Shown here piece after piece: positions 1 to 4,564 of a stretch of 5,070 bases of DNA. Origin of the DNA: an uncultured Eubacteriales bacterium (lineage in GTDB: Bacteria; Bacillota_A; Clostridia; Christensenellales; Aristaeellaceae); contig USEE01000137.1 of NCBI GenBank assembly GCA_900553645.1, positions 1 through 5,070 on the forward strand. Reading direction: 5' to 3'. The notes under the pieces are model-generated. The model was not told the DNA's origin, did no database searches, and worked only from the letters and a program-made list of their open reading frames with translations. Numbering within the stretch: position 1 is the stretch's first letter; every line of letters begins with the position of its first letter. The position numbers and the translations under genes were made by a program.

Positions 1-1573
1 CTATTACGGCGTTATTCACCTGCTGTTCATCCTGATCTTTGAGCTTATAGCGGATTGCGAAGTTTACAGGATAGTTGCCGTTGGCTAGGTCAGACCTCGC
101 GCGCATGGTGAAGCTGAACTTTGCAGGATTCGACTTTGCCTTATAAGTACCATCCGACTGCTCTACCCACAAATCATCCTTCTTTATGAGTATATGCTCT
201 ACGTCCTTTGCTTCAAACGGGAAATCGCTACCCGTCACTTCCGGCCATATCTCTACGTAATCGACATAGTTAAAGAAGTTAATATCGGTATAGTTGATGC
301 GCGTACCGTCGGACATTGCGTACTCAATATTAAGCGACATCGTTGCTTTCATTCCGGGAACGACGCTATCACTGGGTACATTAGCGGCACGTATCGCACC
401 AGACGTTATCTGAGACGGCTCCTGAGTCGGAATGTTACCGCCATCATCAGGCGTTGGTACTGGCGGCGTAGGCTGAGACGGGTCAGCAGGCACGTTTATC
501 GTACTCGTAGTCGACAATACCGTTTTAGCCGAACCGCCCACCGTAGCTGAAGCCAGCACGCCTATATGATACGTTTTCGGCTCATAAAGTTTGAACACAC
601 ATGTCCAGCGCTTGAAGTTACCTTCATCACGACAATTTTTAGATTCCAGATAGCCGACCTTATTGCCGTTTTCATCGACTATTACTATATCATCGACTAT
701 GTTGCTTGTAGTAGCGCTAAGTGTAATCGCAGTACCGGCATTAACCGTCATATTAGGATTAATCGAATTTACCTGCACAGTTGGGGCAGTATAGATTGTA
801 ACGCTACTACCTTCTGATGCAGCATAATCATGATAGTACGCATCATTGATGCTAGTTGCGATACTGCCATCTGCTTTAAGCATATTTCCGTTTGCATCTG
901 CCGCATATACGCGCCAGCCGTACTTTATTGTGCCGCTTCCCTGCGGCTGGAAATTAAGCAGTTGCCATACTTCCCTTTGCATATCATTGTTATATAAATA
1001 CGTAAGCAACTGATTGGCGGTGTAGTACGTATTGTTCCACCAATTCCAGTATCCGGGCGTAGCGGCAATAATATAATTTGAAATATCGCCGATGTTTGAG
1101 ATGTTTACAGCTTTGTCAGCATCATACATACATATTATGCTGTTTGCATCCAAACCACTTACGTTAATGGTAAACGTCAACATCTCATTTTGCCATATGG
1201 CATTGCTGCGATCGTTAAATACCTGCCACTCAGTATCACTCGGCAGAGGCGGCAATGTCGGTGCAGGCGTACTGTTATCTTGCGTTGGTTCAGGCGTAAC
1301 CTGCCCCTGCTCATGTGTAGCGGTAGCCGTCGCAGTCGGCGTTTCAACCGGCACAGTAGTCGGTTCAGGTATAGCGGTTGGTTCAGCAGTCGGCACAGCA
1401 TTAGTTTCTGCTGGTTCAGTCCCCGCCTCACTATAAGCCACCACTTCCTCCGTCGGCGCTGCGGTAACGATGAGTTCACCTACACCCTCATCGCCCAGCG
1501 CGCTCAGCGGCATGAACGTCGTGAGCAATATGCTCACTGCGCACATCAGCGCAAGTAACCTTTTCTTCCCCAT
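1..1573 (-). CDS. Secreted multidomain surface protein, C-terminus beyond window
   Basis: The reading frame is open for 524 codons from an ATG at 1573 to the left edge with no stop, so the gene is cut by the window. The start is fixed by GGGGAGG nine bases upstream. Residues 1-27 form a signal peptide (KKR, then a hydrophobic core, likely cleavage after ALG), so the product is exported. Residues 37-111 are a Pro/Thr/Glu-rich stalk. Residues 116-260 form an unrecognised module rich in Trp, Tyr and Asn. Residues 264-361 look like an Ig-type beta domain with two nearby cysteines (314 and 325) that could form a disulfide. A second Pro-rich linker covers about 362-390. Residues 393-524 resemble a COG1361/CARDB-type S-layer-associated domain, including LANGNYPVNFAIRY. 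The gene follows the ABC ATPase by 32 bases and is probably co-transcribed, so it may be an extracellular partner of that transporter (inference). Much of its coding DNA looks more A+T-rich than the neighbours. No cell-wall anchor is visible, since the end is missing. Confidence 0.85.
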   Translation of the reverse strand, partial: MGKKRLLALMCAVSILLTTFMPLSALGDEGVGELIVTAAPTEEVVAYSEAGTEPAETNAVPTAEPTAIPEPTTVPVETPTATATATHEQGQVTPEPTQDNSTPAPTLPPLPSDTEWQVFNDRSNAIWQNEMLTFTINVSGLDANSIICMYDADKAVNISNIGDISNYIIAATPGYWNWWNNTYYTANQLLTYLYNNDMQREVWQLLNFQPQGSGTIKYGWRVYAADANGNMLKADGSIATSINDAYYHDYAASEGSSVTIYTAPTVQVNSINPNMTVNAGTAITLSATTSNIVDDIVIVDENGNKVGYLESKNCRDEGNFKRWTCVFKLYEPKTYHIGVLASATVGGSAKTVLSTTSTINVPADPSQPTPPVPTPDDGGNIPTQEPSQITSGAIRAANVPSDSVVPGMKATMSLNIEYAMSDGTRINYTDINFFNYVDYVEIWPEVTGSDFPFEAKDVEHILIKKDDLWVEQSDGTYKAKSNPAKFSFTMRARSDLANGNYPVNFAIRYKLKDQDEQQVNNAVI

Positions 1574-1582
1574 TTTGATTGT

Positions 1583-1589
1583 CCTCCCC
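1583..1589 (-). promoter_or_regulatory. Ribosome binding site of the secreted protein gene
   Basis: The minus strand reads GGGGAGG, nine bases before the ATG at 1573. It is a strong match to the anti-Shine-Dalgarno sequence and fixes the start. The rest of the 32-base gap to the ATPase gene holds a short GC-rich inverted repeat (CACGC-GGC-GCGTG, 1593-1605) ending right at the ATPase stop codon. With five base pairs and no T-run it does not look like a terminator. Confidence 0.8.
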
Positions 1590-1605
1590 GCGCACGCGGC
1601 GCGTG

Positions 1606-2757
1606 TCAATTTCCTCCGTGCTCTGCGTCGGACTTATCCGACGTTTCAGGCTCTGCCGCCGCATCCTCGGACGGCTGGGTTTGATTGTCCGTTTGCGTTT
1701 TGGTATCGGCCTGAACCGCCGCCTCACCCTGCGGCGCTTCGGGTTCAGGCTGTTGTTCAGGCACGGTTTCTGTCTCGGCCTGAACAGATGCTGCTTCCTT
1801 TGGCGGTTCAAGTTCAGGCGGCGTTTCGGCCTCTGCCTGAACAGCCGGTTCTTCTTTAGGCGGTTCGGTTTCAGGCGGCGTTTCGCTTACTGCCTGAACA
1901 GCCGCTTCCGTCTCTGCGTGTTTATGCCTGCCAAACAGCGAATGGTGCTGTTTCTTCTGCGGCTTGGGCTTGGCGGGCTTATCCTCGTTGGCCCAGTCCT
2001 GACCCGAATCCTCGGGCGGGACTATCGGGTCGGGGTTGGGGTTGACCGAGTTTTCCAGCACCCGCCCGTCCAGCAGCCTTATCACCCGGTCGGCATAGCG
2101 CGACATCTCCGGGTCGTGCGTGACGACGATAAGCGTAGTGCCGCGCTCGCGCACGCAGTCAGTCATGAGCTTGAGCGCCCTTGCGCTGGTCTTTACGTCC
2201 AGGTTGCCGGTGGGTTCATCGGCGAAGATTATCTGCGGGTTGCTGACCAGCGCGCGCGCGATGCCTATGCGCTGCTGTTCGCCGCCCGACATCTTGTTGG
2301 GCGTGTGGTGCATTCGGTGAACCAGACCCACCGCCTGAATCATCTTGCGGGCGCGGCGGTTCCTGACCTGTTTGGGCACGCCGCGGTATGTCAGCGGCAT
2401 TGCGACGTTCTCCAGCGCGTCATACGACGGGAACAGGTTGTACGACTGGAACACGAATCCGACGTGACGCAATCGGAAGTTGACCAGTTCGTCCTCGCTC
2501 ATGCGCTCGATATGGCGGCCGAGGATTATTATCTGGCCGCGCGTGGGGTGGTCAAGTCCCGCCAGCATGTTAAGCAGCGTACTTTTGCCCGAACCCGAGC
2601 GGCCGATTATCGTGCAGAACTCGCCCGGCATTATGTCGAACGACACGTCCTTCAGCGCGTCGGTGCGGCTTGTGCCCTCGCGGAACGTCTTGCCCACGTC
2701 CACCACGCGGATTACCGGCCCGGCGGGTTTTTGTGTGCTTTTTGAGTTAGCGGCCAC
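1606..2757 (-). CDS. ABC transporter ATP-binding protein, MacB/LolD type, with long repetitive acidic tail
   Basis: The 383-residue product is the cytosolic ATPase of an ABC transporter of the MacB/LolD/FtsE class, which drives FtsX-like permeases in lipoprotein, peptide or antibiotic export or in cell-envelope signalling. The nucleotide-binding domain is complete: Walker A GRSGSGKST (52-60), Q-loop glutamine 104 in FVFQSYNLFP, signature MSGGEQQR (156-163), Walker B IIFADEP with D180 and E181, D-loop GNLD (184-187), and switch histidine 214 in VVTHD. Members are usually about 220-250 residues. Here the residues from about 236 on are a low-complexity Glu/Pro/Ala/Gln tail, with a basic patch near 261-280 and a repeat marked by VQA at 287, 306, 325 and 348. 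The start is GTG, supported by AAGGAG seven bases upstream. The secreted protein gene follows after 32 bases. No permease is seen in the window. The substrate cannot be told. The ATPase call is near certain; the role of the tail is unknown. Confidence 0.95.
   Translation of the reverse strand: MAANSKSTQKPAGPVIRVVDVGKTFREGTSRTDALKDVSFDIMPGEFCTIIGRSGSGKSTLLNMLAGLDHPTRGQIIILGRHIERMSEDELVNFRLRHVGFVFQSYNLFPSYDALENVAMPLTYRGVPKQVRNRRARKMIQAVGLVHRMHHTPNKMSGGEQQRIGIARALVSNPQIIFADEPTGNLDVKTSARALKLMTDCVRERGTTLIVVTHDPEMSRYADRVIRLLDGRVLENSVNPNPDPIVPPEDSGQDWANEDKPAKPKPQKKQHHSLFGRHKHAETEAAVQAVSETPPETEPPKEEPAVQAEAETPPELEPPKEAASVQAETETVPEQQPEPEAPQGEAAVQADTKTQTDNQTQPSEDAAAEPETSDKSDAEHGGN
1709..1916 (-). repeat. 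Degenerate 57-bp tandem repeat in the ABC ATPase tail
   Basis: About four imperfect units encode VQA-x(3)-ETPPE-x-EPPKE-like segments. The octamer GCCTGAAC (plus strand) starts at 1709, 1778, 1835 and 1892, giving spacings of 69, 57 and 57 bases. The 69-base unit is 57 plus 12, that is, four extra codons. Its reverse complement GTTCAGGC starts at 1743, 1755 and 1812, with a one-base variant (TTTCAGGC) at 1869. Every length change is a multiple of three, so the frame is kept, as expected for a repeat expanded within a coding region. Confidence 0.8.
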
Positions 2758-2764
2758 GGCGATA

Positions 2765-2770
2765 CTCCTT
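2765..2770 (-). promoter_or_regulatory. Ribosome binding site that decides the GTG start of the ABC ATPase
   Basis: The minus strand reads AAGGAG, then seven bases, then GTG at 2757. There is no nearby upstream ATG with a better site. A 10-bp palindrome, ATTTCGAAAT (2776-2785), sits just upstream of it in the leader. I see no convincing -35/-10 pair for this operon in 2786-2900, although a CATAAT box occurs on the minus strand there. Confidence 0.8.
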
Positions 2771-2906
2771 GAAAAATTTCGAAATGTGCGCGCGAATAAA
2801 AGACCTATGCGCGTCCTATGATTAAGACGAAATTGATACTGATTATGTTTCCTAACAATGGGCGGTAATGTAAATTTTGTTTGCGGACAGGGCGGATATT
2901 TTTTAC

Positions 2907-2952
2907 CTGCATATGCAGCGGCCGCGCCGGGCGCGTGATGCGCGGGCGCGGC
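2907..2952 (-). terminator. GC-rich hairpin plus palindrome after rpiB, possible terminator
   Basis: About 20 bases after the rpiB stop lies an inverted repeat with an 8-bp perfect outer stem (GCCGCGCC at 2921-2928, GGCGCGGC at 2945-2952) and a further 4-bp CGCG pairing inside. It is followed in the direction of transcription by the perfect 12-bp palindrome CTGCATATGCAG (2907-2918). No T-run follows on the minus strand; the next run is of A. It is therefore not a classical intrinsic terminator. It could stall or terminate transcription in another way, or protect the mRNA 3' end. The T-rich side (2959-2980) is where a plus-strand transcript would need it. Confidence 0.45.
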
Positions 2953-2970
2953 GGCATTGTATTTTATTGC

Positions 2971-3423
2971 TTATTGCTTTACTGTGCCGGTGGATTCGAT
3001 TTCGCCGATCATGGCCACGCGGCGGTCGTGGCGGTGATTGTACGTCGCGCCCAGCCATTCGTCCACCATCATCTTGGCCAGTTCGGGGCCGACCACGCGC
3101 GCGCCGAAGGCGAGTATGTTGGCGTTATTGTGCTCGCGGGCCATGCGCGCCGAGTACGGGTCGGAGCAGCACGCGCAGCGGATGCCCTTCACCTTGTTGG
3201 CGGCCATGGATATGCCTATGCCGGTGCCGCATATGGCCACGCCCAGCTCGCATTCGCCGCTGGCGACCGCGTTTGCCACCTTAAATCCATATACCGGGTA
3301 ATCGACCGAGTCGTTGGTATCGGTGCCGAAATTGACGACCTCGTGTCCCAGATCGCGCAGATGCTGTGCGATTTCGTTTTTAAGCGCCACTGCGGCGTGA
3401 TCGTTGCCAATAGCGATTTTCAT
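2971..3423 (-). CDS. rpiB: Ribose-5-phosphate isomerase B (RpiB/LacAB family)
   Basis: The 150-residue product matches the usual RpiB length. It interconverts ribose 5-phosphate and ribulose 5-phosphate in the non-oxidative pentose phosphate pathway, in the cytosol; some relatives act on allose 6-phosphate or, as LacA/LacB, on galactose 6-phosphate. The N-terminus MKIAIGNDHAA carries the phosphate-site Asp8-His9. The motif GVAICGTGIG (61-70) holds the expected catalytic base Cys65 and Thr67 of the anion hole, followed by SMAANK. His98 and Asn99 lie in REHNNANILAFGAR, whose final Arg is 109. The C-terminal RHDRR (131-135) supplies phosphate-binding arginines. An ATG four codons upstream (3435) touches the GGGAG motif directly, so it could not use it; ATG 3423 has 12 bases of spacing and begins at the family's normal N-terminus. 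The gene has its own promoter and no close partner, so it is probably monocistronic. RpiB rather than LacA/LacB is favoured by the active-site motifs and by the lack of lac genes nearby. Confidence 0.95.
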   Translation of the reverse strand: MKIAIGNDHAAVALKNEIAQHLRDLGHEVVNFGTDTNDSVDYPVYGFKVANAVASGECELGVAICGTGIGISMAANKVKGIRCACCSDPYSARMAREHNNANILAFGARVVGPELAKMMVDEWLGATYNHRHDRRVAMIGEIESTGTVKQ

Positions 3424-3435
3424 AATACAGCACAT

Positions 3436-3440
3436 CTCCC
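3436..3440 (-). promoter_or_regulatory. Ribosome binding site of rpiB (long spacing)
   Basis: GGGAG on the minus strand lies 12 bases before the ATG at 3423 and directly abuts the ATG at 3435. Zero spacing rules out the upstream ATG as a normal start, while 12 bases is long but workable. Confidence 0.6.
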
Positions 3441-3451
3441 GGAAGTTATAT

Positions 3452-3467
3452 CCGCGCCCCTGCGCGG
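3452..3467 (-). other. Hairpin at the predicted 5' end of the rpiB mRNA
   Basis: CCGCGC (3452-3457) and GCGCGG (3462-3467) form a 6-bp all-GC stem with a 4-base loop, within a base or two of the predicted transcription start. A stem at the very 5' end of an mRNA is known to slow 5'-end-dependent decay in other genes; that role here is inference. It lies well upstream of the ribosome binding site (3436-3440) and does not cover it. Confidence 0.5.
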
Positions 3468-3474
3468 CGTATAA

Positions 3475-3504
3475 AGTGTATCACCTCTATAATAAATTTG
3501 TCAA
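3475..3504 (-). promoter_or_regulatory. SigA/sigma-70-type promoter of rpiB
   Basis: The minus strand has a perfect -35 TTGACA (3504-3499), an 18-base spacer, and a -10 TACACT (3480-3475) preceded by TG one base upstream, as in an extended -10. Transcription should start near 3468, giving a leader of about 45 bases before the ATG at 3423. It lies at the right distance from rpiB and in the right orientation. Confidence 0.75.
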
Positions 3505-3522
3505 CGGCTGGCGGGTTGGAGC

Positions 3523-3546
3523 AAGGTTAAGGGTTTAAGGTTAAGG
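3523..3546. repeat. Short telomere-like GGTTAA repeat between genes
   Basis: The 10-mer AAGGTTAAGG occurs at 3523-3532 and again at 3537-3546, separated by GTTT. The result is a small G/T/A-rich direct repeat upstream of the rpiB promoter. The second copy covers the stop codon of the possible gene remnant. No function is evident; it may be a slippage product. Confidence 0.5.
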
Positions 3547-3746
3547 CAGTAAGCCCGCCTTTTCAATCTGACGCCGCATGTAGAAGGGCTTACCGTACAG
3601 CGGTTCCTTCAGATATTGCTTGACGCGATGAGCCAGTTATTTTTCTCGCTGAGCGTATCGATGGGCATAATGATAACTTACGGCTCGTATGTGAGGCCGG
3701 ATGTAAACTTAAGCAAGTCGGTCAACCAGTGATGCTGGTTCTTTTC
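3541..3746 (-). pseudogene. Possible decayed 3' end of an unrecognised gene
   Basis: This intergenic stretch (no intact gene in 3424-3815) contains protein-like pieces on the minus strand. In one frame, 3746-3681 reads 22 codons including WLTDLLKFTSGLTYEP, then a TAA at 3680-3678, then 3677-3612 reads 22 codons including VIIMPIDTLSEKNNWL, ending in TGA. A second frame, 3636-3541, reads 31 codons including EPLYGKPFYMRRQIEKAG and ends LLP-stop. Joined by reading through the TAA and shifting frame near 3635, they give one continuous, ordinary-looking globular sequence. This suggests the 3' end of a gene broken by a nonsense change and a frameshift. I do not recognise the family. The pieces are short and none has a start with a ribosome binding site, so chance open frames or a structured RNA remain possible. 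The upstream part of any such gene would have to be lost, since the hairpin at 3775-3808 intervenes. Confidence 0.35.
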
Positions 3747-3748
3747 TT
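3724..3748 (+). terminator. Weak terminator-like hairpin on the plus strand
   Basis: AACCAG (3724-3729) pairs with CTGGTT (3735-3740) around a 5-base loop, followed on the plus strand by CTTTTCTT. The shape fits a weak intrinsic terminator, but no plus-strand gene precedes it, and the stem is only six pairs long. Confidence 0.25.
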
Positions 3749-3774
3749 ACAGTCTACGGGGATACTTACTTAAT

Positions 3775-3808
3775 GAGGACGAGGGGGAACGCATTCCCCC
3801 TCGTCCTC
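3775..3808 (-). terminator. Perfect 15-bp hairpin after the P-loop ATPase gene
   Basis: Left arm 3775-3789 and right arm 3794-3808 are exact reverse complements across 15 bp, with a 4-base loop. The hairpin begins seven bases after the stop codon at 3816. Read on the minus strand, the loop is TGCG, which fits the stable UNCG tetraloop pattern in RNA, although it is closed by A-U rather than C-G. No T-run follows (the minus strand continues ATTAAGTAAG), so it may terminate inefficiently or serve to protect the mRNA 3' end. Confidence 0.7.
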
Positions 3809-3815
3809 TTCCCTG

Positions 3816-4493
3816 TTATAACCATTCAATCTCCATTTTCCGTTCAATCGGGAATGCCCTGGCTTTTAGCTCGTCCGGCAGCTTTTCAATCACATCCGCG
3901 GTCGATACCACCGCGCGAATCGGTATTCCCGTTCTTGCTGATACTTCTTCGATTACTTTCTGACCGTCGATTACGTCTTGCCCTGTCGTTTCGTTTTGTA
4001 AGTTCGTGTTGTTGATTAGGCCAGTTATCGGTACTCGTGCGCGGCCCTGGATTTCGGCCATCATTTCTATTATGTCGTCCGCGTTCGTTGAGAGCGGACG
4101 GCGCGCGTTGATTACGTAGAGCAGATCGCAGCCTTCGCGGTCTAAGTGCGGCTTGTATTGACCTAGCGCCGCCGCGCCTGTGTCGTTGCCGCCCAGGTCT
4201 ATGATTACCTCCAGGTCTTTGCGCTCGAATATGCGCAGGATGCTCGCCGGGAGCGCCGGAATGTCTACCGTCGTTAAGGCAAACGACGGCTGCTCAAGTT
4301 CTATGCCGTGCGCGGTTAATAGCTCTCGCTGCGCCGCACTGCGGAAGTACGGGTTCACTATGTCCAGATCAACCAGCATTACTTTAGAGGCGCTCGATTG
4401 CTTCAGGGCCAGCGCCATGTTCAGCGCGATCTCCGTCTTGCCGCTGCCATAGTTGCCTACCAGCGCTGTTATGCGCCCGTTGCGTTTAATCAC
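3816..4493 (-). CDS. MinD/ParA/CobQ-like P-loop ATPase of unknown role
   Basis: The 225-residue product is a cytosolic P-loop NTPase of the SIMIBI (MinD/ParA/CobQ-CobB) type. Visible motifs are Walker A GNYGSGKT (13-20), the segment VDLDIVNPYFRS (41-52) at the place of the second conserved region with Asp42 and Asp44, Walker B VIIDLGGNDTG (97-106), and an Asn-rich loop LINNTNLQNETT (159-170), which probably helps bind the nucleotide base. There is no membrane segment and no C-terminal amphipathic helix like that of MinD. The start chosen is GTG at 4493, with AAAGGGG nine bases upstream; an in-frame TTG at 4526 has no ribosome binding site and overlaps the terminator tail of the previous gene. 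A strong hairpin follows the stop, so the gene may be transcribed alone. I recall similar proteins annotated near ferredoxin oxidoreductase genes in Clostridia, but nothing here supports that link. The ATPase fold is secure; the function is not. Confidence 0.88.
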   Translation of the reverse strand: MIKRNGRITALVGNYGSGKTEIALNMALALKQSSASKVMLVDLDIVNPYFRSAAQRELLTAHGIELEQPSFALTTVDIPALPASILRIFERKDLEVIIDLGGNDTGAAALGQYKPHLDREGCDLLYVINARRPLSTNADDIIEMMAEIQGRARVPITGLINNTNLQNETTGQDVIDGQKVIEEVSARTGIPIRAVVSTADVIEKLPDELKARAFPIERKMEIEWL

Positions 4494-4502
4494 TTGAAAA
4501 AA

Positions 4503-4509
4503 CCCCTTT
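4503..4509 (-). promoter_or_regulatory. Ribosome binding site deciding the GTG start of the P-loop ATPase
   Basis: AAAGGGG on the minus strand is followed by nine bases and GTG at 4493. A TATTATAC box (4520-4513) just upstream resembles a -10 element, but I find no matching -35 hexamer at the right distance, so a promoter here is only a possibility. Confidence 0.65.
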
Positions 4510-4529
4510 GCTGTATAATAAATCAAATC

Positions 4530-4555
4530 GCGCGCCGTCTGTCGCGGCGGCGCGC
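4530..4555 (-). terminator. Probable intrinsic terminator after the Pro/Ala-rich protein gene
   Basis: GCGCGCCG (4530-4537) and CGGCGCGC (4548-4555) form an 8-bp perfect stem with a 10-base loop. It lies nine bases after the stop codon at 4565. The minus strand then continues GATTTGATTTATTAT, which is T-rich but interrupted. Position, stem strength and tail agree with a terminator for the upstream gene. Confidence 0.6.
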
Positions 4556-4564
4556 TTGGATTGG

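Noticed and set aside
194..817. Plus-strand open frames opposite the secreted protein
   Set aside because: They are short, rich in Arg/Ile/Tyr with no known features, and lie opposite a 524-codon uninterrupted frame with signal peptide and ribosome binding site.
1709..1899. The GCCTGAAC octamer as a DNA uptake sequence
   Set aside because: It looks vaguely like the Neisseria uptake word, but it is confined to low-complexity coding repeats and the lineage looks Gram-positive; codon repeats explain it.
1579..2745. Long plus-strand open frame of 388 codons opposite the ABC ATPase
   Set aside because: It mirrors the ATPase gene on the other strand, has a composition dominated by Arg, Leu and Val/His, and shows no domain, while the minus strand has every ABC motif in order.
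3424..3435. ATG at 3435 as the rpiB start
   Set aside because: The GGGAG motif touches this ATG directly, leaving no spacing, and the family normally begins at MKIAIGNDHA.
2881..3474. Plus-strand open frame of 197 codons across rpiB
   Set aside because: It is antisense to a complete rpiB with all active-site motifs, and it starts within the hairpin region with no ribosome binding site.
3523..3546. GGTTAA repeat as a telomere or origin element
   Set aside because: There are only two copies of a 10-mer, with no DnaA boxes or AT-rich unwinding region around them.
4494..4526. TTG at 4526 as the start of the P-loop ATPase (236 residues)
   Set aside because: It has no Shine-Dalgarno site and lies in the tail of the previous gene's terminator; GTG at 4493 has AAAGGGG at nine bases.
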